Shown here in pieces: positions 10,987 to 22,127 of a stretch of 64,000 bases of DNA (the stretch's first letter is position 1; each line of letters begins with the position of its first letter). The notes under the pieces were generated by a model that saw only the letters and a program-made list of their open reading frames with translations, was not told the origin of the DNA and ran no database searches. The position numbers and the translations under genes were made by a program. Source of the stretch: Euwallacea fornicatus (taxonomy: Eukaryota; Arthropoda; Insecta; Coleoptera; Curculionidae); the NCBI RefSeq assembly GCF_040115645.1, contig NC_089567.1:496001-560000 (forward strand), read 5' to 3'.

Positions 10987-11110
10987 GGTGACATTTTTGA
11001 CAGTTTATGTGACATCGTGGACAGTTCATGTCACATTTTCTATAGTTTAAGTGGCACTTTGGCAATTCATCTGGCACGTTTAACAGTTTCTGTGACGTTA
11101 TTAGTAGTTG
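10987..11110. repeat. Degenerate 20-21 bp minisatellite
   Basis: About six units of the type tgtgacatttttgacagttta follow directly, for example at 10987, 11008 and 11029 and then in 20-21 bp steps. Because most units are 21 bp, the minus-strand frame at 10874-11254 shows a seven-residue repeat with paired cysteines (P-K-C-H, R-K-C-D, P-R-C-H, Q-K-C-H). That frame starts beyond the array and ends inside the neighbouring foldback arm, so it is more likely a by-product of the repeat than a protein. Confidence 0.7.
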
Positions 11111-11114
11111 CACA

Positions 11115-12533
11115 GTATATTGCTTAACATTACTTGCGGTTACCAAATTGATACAAATCCGTTGGTAAACTGCCCTTTTCAATAAAAAAAAACAAAAAAA
11201 AACGGATGTGCCAAAAACTTCTAATGTCTCGCATGGAAATGTGCAACTTCGCAAACATAATTGCCGAAAAAGTCAACAACCAGCTCATAATTACCGTTTT
11301 GCGATTTTATTACCTACTTCATATTCATTATACCTACTTTTGCGTAAATGTTAAAAATTCCAACCTTAAACTACTTCTCACAGAAAATAAATCTTCCATT
11401 CAATCACCTGAATTAAGTCCACCTTTAATTAAATTCTTATTTAATCAAGATGGCAGATTGCTGTTTGAGATAGCACGGAGATAAGATCGGAACAAATTGC
11501 GTGTACGAGATGGTAAATTGGTCCCCAACCGAAAAACAATATAACATAATTATAATATTATCCATTGCTGTATCAGTTCATCTAATGACCGTTACGAACG
11601 ACTAATCTAACAACATCTGATAAAAGAATTATTTCAATTATTTACTTTTCAATTACTTAACAGGAACTAATTGACCAACCGTTCGTTTTTTGCGAAGAAT
11701 GATTTCTTTATTTGGTAGTTTAGGATTGTGAGTCCGTTAAGTTTGAATCCGATTACCGGCTTCATGCTGGTTTAGTTTCTGACATGTTAATACATTGTTA
11801 GATTTAGTCGTATTTATTTCATAACACGTTGGGTCAGCGGTAGCGCAAATTCATCTCTGAGAGACACAGTTATGCAGGTCAGGACTTGAATGTAATTCAA
11901 ACCCTTGAGATCGACCAGAGAGATCTTAGAGTTCGTGAGGATCATTGGACGAGCCTGATTGATTGTTGCAGGAGAGACTTGTCATGGAAATATTTCCCTC
12001 GCTACACACCATAGATATAAAGTAGCTAATTAAAATGTCACGGAGAAAAGTACCACTTTTCCTCCCTCGGCTTGTTGACACCTGAACTAAGTTTTCGAGT
12101 CAAGTTTTTGTGCATAAATCTGGCTTCATCTTCATAAGTTATTAAAATTGTTCACTTGATTAATGGTTTAGTTATCCTGGCTTACTGGTAATAGAAAAAA
12201 TGAGATTACCCATCTGGAGGAAAACGCCATTTCCTATAGGTATGCTGATGCGATGAGCTTGGCAGATAAATTCGAAAATCAAGTCAGCCCTTTTCTCCTT
12301 TGCATAAAGTACTACTGTTACATTACATGGAGTAAAGCGCTATTTTATTCCCGCAGATTATTTGGTGCCTTTAAAAGTTGAAGTGGAGAAAACCTCTCTC
12401 TTAAAGTAATACATATACTACTGCAATTAAAAATTGTGTGAATTTGTCATTTAAACTTCGCTTCTACGATAAAATCTTGAAATTATTTGTTTCCATCAAT
12501 CGACCATTCGGACGAATATCGTGGGAAAGGTGT
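11115..12533. other. No gene recognised
   Basis: An A-rich tract lies at 11181-11205. The 92-codon plus frame at 11206-11484 has no domain. At 11829-11900 a weak A-box-like and B-box-like pair of motifs was noticed and not accepted as a tRNA. Confidence 0.45.
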
Positions 12534-12917
12534 AAAAAACACCGAAAAAAGAGCGCAAAAGTCGTTGAAAAATCAGGATTTTGTTGACAGTTTTTTTTCA
12601 ATGATCGCCGTGTCGTGCATTATGAATTTGTTCCGCCAGGAACAACTGTTACCAAGGAATCCTATTTGAGGGTTAATCACCCCAAGAGGCAAGAATTAGG
12701 GGCGGACAATTCCCGGTTTTTGCACCACGATAATGGACCGTCCCACACTTCATTGGTTCTTCGAGAACATTTTGCCAAAAACTTCACCCATATTATTCCA
12801 CAACCACCGCATTATCCGCACTTAGCACCGTTGGACTCCTGGCTGTTCAACATCCTGAGAGGACCGCTCCGCGGACACCGTTTTGAGTGTCTTCATTCTG
12901 ACGTGTCTACTGGTTGA
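12534..12917 (+). pseudogene. Mariner transposase relic (irritans-like)
   Basis: The readable frame includes HYEFVPPGTTVTKESYLRV, then LHHDNGPSHTSLVLREH, then IIPQPPHYPHLAPLD and SWLF, then LRGPLRGHRFE. From the D of H-H-D-N to the D of A-P-L-D there are exactly 34 intervening residues, the DD34D spacing that defines mariner. The wording (H-E-F-x-P-x-G, I-I-P-Q-P-P-Y-S-P-D-L-A-P-C-D) fits the irritans subfamily. Only the last 40 percent of a roughly 345-residue transposase is present: the first catalytic aspartate and the helix-turn-helix domain are missing, the P-D of S-P-D-L-A-P has become P-H, and the frame stops at 12915-12917. No terminal repeats were found. Confidence 0.82.
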
Positions 12918-15291
12918 TGTGATTCAAATATTGTTTACTTTTCGTTAAGCAATATATAGATATATGTATGTATATGTAAACAATCTCGTTCTTTGGAAAG
13001 AGGTCATTGACGAAGCTGGTCTTTCTGCCTCTTGTACAAATTTTGAACTTCAGGTGATTGAACGTGATTACAACCAAAGCTACATCTGGAATTGTTTCAA
13101 CCGGGAGGTCGACGGAAAGAGGAGGCGGTATTGTCTCGTCTGTATTGTTGAGCAGGGATGCTGCAGCATAGTGGAATTGTGAGGATTGTTCTTTCACTTC
13201 TTCTGCAGTTGTAGCACTCTTCAATTTATCTTTATTATGTGTGTGCGTTCGTATAGTAATTGATTTGATGGTCAAATTAAATATTTCTAATAATTCTACA
13301 GATATTTTTTAAATATCAGTTTCCTGACCAATTTCTTTTCTTCATCGATCACGTGGCAGCCGTTTTTTGTATATGAAGAACATACCTGCATTTTTCCCCT
13401 TTTGGTAAACTAAAATTAACACATTGTCGTGACTTCTCTAAGGCACATCAACTGAGTAAAATGTCAGTCCAAAACCTCACTTCATCTGCCGAACTTAACG
13501 TAAGTCGCATTAGACACGTTAAAATTTCCTAGTAAACAGTAAAAATGTATAAATTTATAAGTCACTTTTTTCCACTGATGACTTTAATCTATTAGGATTT
13601 TTATTTACATAATCACACTCTTCTACGATATTTTAATTGGAGATAAACACACAGTCTATGAAAATCTAATCTTTACGATCGTTAATTCGAATTTTTAATT
13701 TTGTTGTGTCCCAGCAGGACACCGCAGGTTTTTGAATGTGTTAAGCAATAAATGTCAAGTTCTCTTGCCACGATTTTTTCTAATAACTTGCGTGAATATT
13801 TATAATAATTAAAATAAGCTCTTTAGACTTTGGAATATAACAATTTATTGGCGTTTGTGTAAGGAAAAATTCGATAAAAATCTATGTATTTTGATATGTT
13901 TTAAGGAATACTCAGTTATTTATTAACAATTAGATTTATAATCTGATTTTTAGTACCAGTAAAAAGCTGGGCAGTAATCAGGTTCACACACTGAAATCAA
14001 TAAAATATATTAGGTTTGGACATTTACGCTTGGTACTAGGAGACATTATAATTTATTTATAATAAATAATAACGCGGAGTGTTCTACATCCTATAAATGG
14101 TCGGATGATTTTATTGTTAACGTTCAAAACAAGATGTGTGGGATGTAGGCAGCTTTTTAAGGATCATTTTTTTTCATGGCTTAATATTGCAAACAAAGCT
14201 GTCAATCTTTTCGCATCCACCATGGTTGTTGGTAAAAAATTATAGATTTTTTAGATATGTATTATATCGAAGTGTTCCGGGTGTCCCGTTAAAACCTGCT
14301 CGCGAGTTGTTTACAAGTACTTACCTCTCTGCGTAGTAGTTGTATCTTAATTCGTTAATTGGTTCAAAAGTTATTTATCATTTTCAAAATTAAAATAATT
14401 GAAATTTTCGATTTTGACTATTAAAGAAATTTTAGGAAATTCCTTCAAGTAACGTACGCGTAAAAATAGGAGGTTGAGTTAGTTTACTCTTAAGTCAAAA
14501 CCATGTTTTGAAAGATTCTGAGCTCCCCGTATTAAAAATAATTTTTTTTCAGGGTAAAAGATGCTTTTGGAATAAGCAAAAGCTTTTATGAAGAGTGACT
14601 TTTTGTCGGAAAACGTAAAATTTGGTCTATTTGCGATACAGGCAACCTCCATCTGAGGACCCTAAGGTGTTTAACAAGAGTGTGTACACATTTTTCAGAG
14701 TTGAAATAAGCTCATATTCGTTTATACATGATATCTCAAATGTTTTGCTATAAAGCTACTGGGTAAGGAAGTTTACGATTTTTAAATATTTTACTCTAAA
14801 ACCGCTTCAGTTTTTGAGATATGTATTTTTTAATTCGTCGTATGGGGATTACACTCCTTATCATTGAAGTTCTGGGCGGAAAACTACAACTTCAGTTACC
14901 AGTATTAATGGCGCCCTGAGGTTCGTTCGGAAAATATCGAAAGTATTTTAAACCCATGGTGGTACGTTGTAGTTCTGATCTTTCTGTGATTTATTCCCCC
15001 TCACAACAAATGAGCAAACAGGGTAAATAGACTTATTGATTAACTGCACTCCTAGAACCAGACCCTACAACAGCACCTATATTGGAATATTAAAAACGGA
15101 TATCGAAAATGGAAAAAGTGGGACATGGAAAATTAAGACGGCAAACGGGACGTTAACTTGGAATTTTATGCGCCCATTAATTTTTTGGACCTACATGACG
15201 AGATTTTTAAGTCCTATCTCGATGAAAACAGAAGAGTAGGTAGGTAGCTATGCTATAGAAGAATGTAATAAAAAGTCAAAAGAAATAATTA
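12918..15291. other. No gene recognised
   Basis: Complementary-strand frames at 12907-13275 and 12964-13182 overlap and show no domain. A single ccgggtgtcccg motif at 14278, like the dispersed TACAGGGTGTCCC ends, may mark a decayed element starting there; no inverted partner was found within 1 kb. The rest is AT-rich. Confidence 0.45.
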
Positions 15292-16702
15292 CGAGGGTAG
15301 TTCCAGAAGTACCCGACCTGACATATAGATGGCAATTTTTTGTTAAAAATTTGACTATAGTACCAAGACCGAATCTTAAAAAGCTTATGCCTAAAGTTTA
15401 AGGGTGCTACTAAGGGTGCAATCTAAGGGTGCTTGATTTGTGTTTGTTTTGGAAGCGATTTTTAGTGAACGCTTTTAGAGATTTTGTGAAAATGGAAAAA
15501 ATTGGTAATCTTCATGCGATTCAACACTTTCATTTGAAAGATCTTAGTCGATCCAACATCAAAACGAAGTTAGATTCTACTTTTCAGAAATGTGGTTCTT
15601 AGTCAACAACTGCGAAATATTCAATGGCAAAGTTTTAACGCGGTCGTACGAGTTGCCAAGACAAACTCCGCAACGGTCGACCCGATGACACTCCAGATTT
15701 GACATCTCCAGATATAGTAGTGAAAGTCCACAAAACTGTATAGGAATACCGTCGGTTAAAATGGCGCAAGTTACCAGACGACATAGCCGTTTTAAAACGT
15801 ACTGTAGATCGCATTTTGACTGAACAATTGGATATGAGAAAGCTTTGCGCTAGATGAACAAAACAGCGTTGTGAGAATGTTTCAAAGGAGTGTTTGATAA
15901 AGTTTCGTAACAATAAAGCCCAGTTTCTGCGTCGATTTGTAACTATGGATAAAGCATGGGTCCATCGTTTCACACCTGAGAAGAAAGAGCAGTGAAAACA
16001 TTGACCTCGTGGATGAGCATGGGTTTCAAAGTAGGCGAAAACCTTTCCATCTACACGAAAGATGATGGCGTTAGTTCTTTGAGATGTATGTTAGGTCATT
16101 TTTATTCACTTGTTAAAACAAAACAACAAACAGATATTGTTATAAATATTTATTGCAGCATTTGAGTGAAGAAATTAGGAAAATGCGACCGCATTTAGCG
16201 AAAAAGAAAGACTTGTCTCATCGAGACAATGCATCAGTCCACATTTTCGTCATGGCAATGGTCAAACTCAATCAATTTGATTACGAATTTTCTCCTCGCC
16301 CCCCCTATCCGCCAGATTTAGCTCCCTCAGATTATTTTATATTTTTAAACTTGAAAAACTGGCTCGATGGAAAGACATTTTATAAAAACCATAGAACATC
16401 GCTGAGAAAAATGTGTCAATCTCGAAGGCGACTATGGTGAGGAATGATGTAATATTTTCCAAAATTTTGAACGAACCACCGAGCCGAAAAAGTTGGAAAA
16501 CAATGAGAAACGAGACTTAGCAACCAACTATAGAATTATGATACCTTGTAAAAATATTTTTGATCAGAGGAATAAGAACCGCACCCTATCCCGATTAACA
16601 GATACAGCTGATATAGGCTGAACATTTATCACCCAGTCACAGTAAATGACCTAAAACAATTTGAAACATTCATAGGGTGGAATAGTTTATTTCCGGCTTG
16701 TA
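15292..16702 (+). mobile_element. Mariner element, nearly full length
   Basis: The 5' end reads CGAGGGTAGTTCCAGAAGTA after a TA at 15290-15291. The proposed 3' end, ggtggaatagtttatttccg running to TA at 16701-16702, is a degenerate inverted match. The span of about 1.41 kb is slightly longer than the usual 1.3 kb, partly because of small insertions such as the aagggtgcta/c repeats at 15403-15440. It encloses the transposase pseudogene at 15492. The 5' boundary is well supported by the second copy at 49970; the 3' boundary is less certain. Confidence 0.75.
15492..16500 (+). pseudogene. Mariner transposase pseudogene (mellifera/cecropia-like)
   Basis: The ATG at 15492 begins MEKIGNLHAIQHFHLKDLSR, the usual mariner N-terminus. 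Later blocks are CQDKLRNGRPDDTPDLTSPD and VVKVHKTV with RRLKWRKLPDD; QLDMRKLCAR; FRNNKAQFLRRFVTMDKAW, where the D of M-D-K-A-W is the first catalytic acid; then LSHRDNASVHIFVMAMVKL and PRPPYPPDLAPSDYF. The second and third acids (H-R-D-N and P-S-D-Y) are 34 residues apart, the DD34D spacing. All three acids survive, but there are at least six stops and several frameshifts, and the C-terminal sixth is unreadable. The order and wording fit the mellifera/cecropia subfamilies. Confidence 0.87.
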
Positions 16703-17984
16703 TGTGTTTATTTAACAAATAAAATCTTTTAGATTTATGAGCGCTATTAAATGCAAATTGTATAAAATTTATCAACCCATTATCTGATATTAGAATACAT
16801 AAGCATTAGAACCACCATAATTTATTAAAGTACGTTTCAAGGTACTATTCTAGTAAACTGAGTACTTAACTGATATCCTACAATCGGTTTTGCGGCACCT
16901 CAAAGCACAAATTACCCGTGCGATACTACAGTACTGCAACAGAATTACAGTGTGATTAAACATTACGGTGTCATTTAAGATTATTTATTTGCCTTAATGC
17001 CGGTTTACGTAAAATTAAATTTTGCACGCTTAAATCACACATTTATATTCGTATGCAAATCTGCATAGACTACGCATCTCAGCACAATATCGTAACGCCT
17101 TATAAGACTACATGAGTACTGCCCTAACTGGAATTAAAAGGCTGTTCAACATGGCTGTACAAGTTTGAACCGCTTATGTTGCAGATGTGTGGTTAAATCC
17201 ATTTTTACTATGCTCCTGGTATGGAGACAATGTGTTAATGCGAATATTAATGATGGAGTAAGGTTTACAAACTAAATATGTATAGAATAATAGCTGCAAT
17301 AAGCGATAATAATTGAATATGTGGATCGAGATTATTCACGGAAAAGTAGTGCCTGTATTGGTAACGACGCGGCTGAATTCGCCTGACCGAGTAGTGGTAC
17401 CACTATCATCATCCGGCGCTTGCCGGCTGCACCACTAGTGAAAAATGTGGAAATGAGAAATTCAATGTTTTACATAAGAAAGAACAAAAAAGGCGATGGT
17501 TCAAAGGAGGAATACAAAAGGAAAAGATATGCAAAAGAAAAAAAAACAAATAATAAAAATGAAAGAACTTGATCAATAATTAGAGATATTGGTGAAAGGC
17601 TCGTTAAATCCGAGACAAAAACCGAGACTAGCGTAGTTAAATGGCAGCTAAAAATTCGAATGAGATTTTTTAATTAGTTGGTGCCGCTCCAGCTAAATTA
17701 GTATGAGGACTGCAAGTAATACCGTTGAACAGTGTTGGACAGTGAAGAAATTCTACAAATTGTACATAAAACCAAATTATGAATTAATTGATAAGTTATG
17801 AAATGTAAATAGACATTTCCGTTTTGCAACTCAGTTAGCAAATGGGACCAATAACAACCCAGTTTTCAGTAGTTCTGTTTAAATTTGTGAAATTTTCTTG
17901 TGATTTGTTCATTGAGCAGCAAAATTAGTAAAAAACATGCTCAAAACTCATTAAAAACAGCCATTGTCTATAACGCGTAATATA
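16703..17984. other. No gene seen; clustered palindromes
   Basis: AT-rich. At 17392-17440 three palindromes lie within 50 bases (tagtggtaccacta, ccggcgcttgccgg, cactagtg). A purine-rich tract follows at 17500-17575. No readable coding sequence. Confidence 0.5.
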
Positions 17985-19008
17985 GAAAGTGTCTCTCAGC
18001 ATAGTGCCGTAAATTCAATCACGTATTCTAGGCCCCAAAATGTGACGAAAACTTCATGTAAAAATATATCGAAAAGCGTTTCGTTTTCAACACCCTGGGT
18101 GCAAAATGTTGGTTCCTGGAGATGGTTCTTTAGTAATATTTTCGAAACGTTTCAAGGTAAACTGATGAATCTTCCCATGATGCTATTAGTTTTTGTGCTC
18201 TTTCTGATTCTTTATAAGTTACCGCATTTTTCCAGGGGAGGGTAAACAGGGTTGTAGTGCTTAAAAAGTAACAACATTTTTTTGTCGTTAATTTTAACGA
18301 CAATTTTCTCTAAAAAATATATTACATTATACGATTTTTACATTTAAAAAAATTCTGCTGTGGAAAATCGAAAAATCAAACATTTTTCGACAAAAATTGA
18401 GATTTAAATCTCAATTGGGATCGAGATGACACAAAACATACTTTCGACATTGCCGCATTTCACAGCGTTCATTAACAGATTCTGGCCCTTTTTCGTTGTT
18501 ATCGGAATAGGGTTTAGGTGCAATTATTGTTATGAAAATTAAAAGAAAGGCTTCAAATCTGATGTTTATTTAATAAAATCCAGCGATTTGTTAAATCACA
18601 GCTTTCTTGAAAAGTGTTGAATAATTGGTCTTTTTCACAAGAGAATAATTTTTACGTAAAAATCCTTTAATTTAATATTTTTCCTATAAAATCGTCCATG
18701 TAGTTAGATGCACCGAAGAGTGCGTACTTTATAAGCACTACCTGCAGCACCTTCCCCTGAAAAATGTGGTCTTTATGAAGATTCAGAAAGGGCACCAAAA
18801 GTCGTGATGAAGTACAAAATTTCACTAATTTATCTCGAAATTTTTGGAAAATATCGATAAAAAAATCATCCTAAGGAACCGACCTTTTATACCCTGTCCA
18901 TCGTAAAGGACGCGCCATTCCATGTACGTTTGTATGAGGTTTTCGTCATATTTTGGAACCTACAGTAGGTGGTTGAATTCACGACATTACGCTCATAAAC
19001 ACCTTACA
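17985..19008. mobile_element. Foldback element, diverged arms
   Basis: The left arm (17985 to about 18390) matches the reverse complement of the right arm (about 18600 to 19008) with many substitutions. Shared blocks include gtaaattcaa/gtgaattcaa, gacgaaaac-tcat, ctttctga-tctt, catttttc-agggg and agtgctta-aaagta. The loop is about 200 bp. Total length is about 1.02 kb. No transposase motif was read inside. Plus frame 17964-18245 and minus frame 18993-19205 lie in opposite arms and are treated as non-genic. The ends were set where similarity fades, so the true termini may lie slightly further out. Confidence 0.8.
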
Positions 19009-20479
19009 TCCCGGTGTTCTCTTGGACGGTTTCGTAGAATTTCACTCGTCACACAAACCAATACATTTCGAATCTGCTCCCATAAACGGGAACCACTAGT
19101 TGGTCCATTGGAGAGAATAAAGTTAAAACGCGCAAACCTGAATTTAAAAAAAATAGAGATATTAAAATACATATCATTTATAGCGTAATAACGTTTAATT
19201 CGCATTGCATCGAAAACGATAATTTAATAGGCCGTTACTTAACAATGGCTTTAAAACCTTTAACTGTGCTCCTAATGAAAATTTAAGATCCTTTTACCGC
19301 TACCAACCTAGCTCTTGCTCTGGCTTTAAAGATAAGCTAAGTGGCTACCTTAGTAGCCGTAATTCAAGGTGTTAATCTTAAACACTTTAAGCTACCGAAG
19401 GCCCTGTATTTATGTACCCTTATGACGAGGCCATATGCTTACTAATCGGGTTCGTTTGAGAATGATCGTGAACCTTATCTGAGTCGTGAATTCTTCTGGG
19501 ATATTTATTGAAAGCATTTGCATATCGCTCAATTGTTCAGTGGAATTACTTGGTTTCGCGCTCAAAGTCATGACGTACCTTATAATAATTTATCACAAAA
19601 AGTGGTGCATCACTAATTCTTCCTTTGTAATCTGCAGTGCGATTCCCGATACAAAAAAGAAATTGCTTTCACACCCTGGGCGTGAATAGCAATTACAAGG
19701 TTGCGTGCCGCCTTAAAAATACCTCTATTAAACTGCAGTAATAAATAATTTAATTAAGAACATTATTTGAAAAAATACAAAATCGCCCAGTCATGATTTA
19801 TATTACAAAGAAGCCGGCTAAAGGCGAGACATTTTTCAAATAGGAAGCTAGATCATCACATTGTATTAGATAAGCTAGGTAATGACTGAAAAGACGTAAA
19901 AATTCAGTTCTAATAATAAGCAGCATTCTATAGGAACTACTCAAGAATAAAAGTTAAAAGAGCAGACCTGTTCGCTATTTCCTCGTCATCTTGAAAGAGT
20001 TTAATGATTTGAACATGGAATGTTCTCGGCTAATGGAGGCAATTATTGGAAAGCTTTTATCTCGTGTATTTTAAGTCAAATTTCGATATCTACTTATATA
20101 ATCTTTACATGACTCTTATAAAAGTTAACGATGAGTGTATCACAAGAGCCCCAACGAAATGAGTAATAATTTATATTCTACAATTAAAAGTTCATTAGAG
20201 CACACCTCGAGTTACTCGATTTTATGCTAAAGTGATGGCAACTCGGGTCAGATGATAGATCCTGAAAACACCGTTTGCCAAACAGACCATTTGTCTTTGT
20301 AAACGTTTCTTCTCTCATTTTGCCGCGCAATTGCATAAATCATTGCAAAACCGTAGCATTTGCAGATTATTTACAGTCACAATAAAATAAATGTATCTTT
20401 CCGCGTACGGGCTTAATATCACATGGACTAAGAGCTATAGCCAGTCAACCATGGGTGATACAGAATTGCGATTACAATA
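19009..20479. other. No gene recognised
   Basis: The 67-codon plus frame at 19486-19689 has no domain. AT-rich throughout, with no repeat noticed. Confidence 0.5.
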
Positions 20480-20870
20480 ATGCGACTTTAGTTAAGTCTC
20501 CAGGGTAATAATTTGACCCATTCGTTTTTAGTCCACGCAGAAGGTTTTGAGATAATTTTAGTGCTGGTTTAGAGTAGACCAATTTATTGCGGCGTCGAAA
20601 TAAGAAATCTAATGGGTTCAAGTCGGGAATTCGCGGTGGCCGCAGAAGTTCGCAATCTCGACTAATTTATCGGGGCGAAAAATCCACACCTAAAAATTCC
20701 GTAATATGTATAGGGTGATGAGCAGCAGCATCGTTTTGCATAAATAAGAAATACTGTCTTCAGGCTAAAAGTAAGTCGTTTCTCGAGGAGCTGAAGCACC
20801 GTTCCCCGTTCAGTTACCTCTGAGCTTCGCTTGGTCTTAAAGTTCTCCCAAAAAAACACACATTGAGATC
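20480..20870 (-). pseudogene. Transposase relic, catalytic core to C-terminus
   Basis: The minus strand reads QNDAAAHHPIHITEFLGVDF, then PR, a stop, ISRDCELL, then RPPRIPDLNPLDFLFR. This parallels the insect transposase layout F-Q-Q-D-G-A-x-x-H-x-x-x-V-x-E-F-L-x-x-x-F-P-x-R-W-I-G-R-D-G-x-x-x-W-P-P-R-S-P-D-L-N-P-L-D-F. The second catalytic D (Q-N-D-A) and the third (P-L-D-F) are both kept; one stop replaces the W of R-W-I. Sequence after L-F-R decays at once. The N-terminal half is not readable, although the frame at 20662-20859 overlaps it in another register. Confidence 0.72.
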
Positions 20871-21102
20871 GTTTAAATTTTATATCTAACCAACTGTGGG
20901 ATTTTGCTCAAGAGAAGCGGAAGATGAAAAGTAAGTCGTAGCTTGATCAAATGCCGCAAGATGGGATTGAAATTCATATGTGATTAAGAAGACGAGTTAT
21001 GCAGTTTTTAATTTTCATAGTTTCAATTAAACATTAAGGCCATTTTTTAACAACACGTTTTAATGAAAAAAGTCTATTTGTTTGAAAAATTCACAATTAT
21101 TG

Positions 21103-22127
21103 TCAAAAATTTTGTCCATTCACTTCAATGCACGAATTTACCCGATGCTTCATGCCCTTGAAGACGTTGCCGACAACTTCTGGGGTGAGATTGACACACT
21201 TTCCTCCAATCCGTTCCTTAAGGTCTTCGATTGTATAAACTGGAGGTCTAAAAATATTTTTAAAGTTGGCAACAAGAAGTAATCCAGTGGCGTAGGATCT
21301 GAGGGCCGAGGCGAAGAGATATGCTATGTATGTGAACCCATCATCAAATCATTGACATAACATTCTCTTAGATAATCTAAGGTTGTCCGAGCTGTATGAG
21401 CTGTTGCTCTATCATATTGGAAACAACACTGTTGTTTTTCGTCAGGACGTAGTTGACTAATGAATTCGTCCGCCATGTTTTGATAACGTTCTGTCATAAC
21501 ACACTCGTTGAAGAAAGTTGGTTCGATTAAACCTTTTCGGGAGACAGCAACCCAAACTCCAAATTTTTGCGGATGTAATGGAGATTTCTTAAATATGTGA
21601 AAATTATTTGCACCCCATACTTGCATATGCTGAAAGTTCACAATGAAACCGGGCTTCACCACTAAAGAATCATACGCCCAGAAGATTATTATTCATTGTC
21701 TCATTGAATCAAGTGCAGTAAGTTATCGTTCTCGGAACACTTGCATTTTCCAAGGAAACAAATTTAGGTCCTTTTTGAGAATTTTGTGATAGGTCTCATA
21801 AGATCAGTTGATTTGCTGTGACAATCTTCTCAAGGAAGTGTTCGGGTTTTCATGCATTTTCTATAGTGTCTAGAGCTCGTTTTTTGAACTTCCGTTGCCG
21901 AACTTTCTCTGAATGCTATCAGTCTCACGGAATAAATTTAGAACATATTTCAGTGAATTCGCGAATTTCATTTCATCTGCCGGAACTTCACGGAAGTTTT
22001 CATGAAATTCTCGAAAACAGGGTTGAGTTTCACAAACCCATTTTCCATTAATTTGATGTCCATTACGAAAATAGGCGTCAATCGTAATTGTTTTCTGCTC
22101 GTCCGTGAACGCCATTTTATAGCGCAC
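21103..22127 (-). pseudogene. Transposase pseudogene with DUF4817-type N-terminus
   Basis: Both ends are readable. The N-terminus at 22127-21870 reads MAFTDEQKTITIDAYFRNG and later FRETDSIQRKFGNGSS, like the DUF4817-type helix-turn-helix unit whose end is F-R-E-T-G-S-V-x-R-x-x-G-x-G-R-P. The core at 21662-21324 reads FGVWVAVSRKGLIEPTFF and QYDRATAHTARTTLDYL, whose D is the second catalytic acid. After an in-frame TAG at 21326-21324 it continues SSPRPSDPTPLDYFLLPTLK, containing the third acid. After a one-base shift near 21262 it reads VYTIEDLKERIGGKC and finally HRVNSCIEVNGQNF with a TGA at 21105-21103. The joint between 21870 and 21662 is damaged. Total is about 340 codons, a normal length for the family. 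Confidence 0.82.

Noticed and set aside
11826..11900. A-box-like gggtcagcggtag with B-box-like gtaattcaaaccc, a possible tRNA or tRNA-derived SINE
   Set aside because: Spacing of about 60 bases is too long for a plain tRNA, the B box lacks the invariant TTCGA, and no cloverleaf can be drawn.
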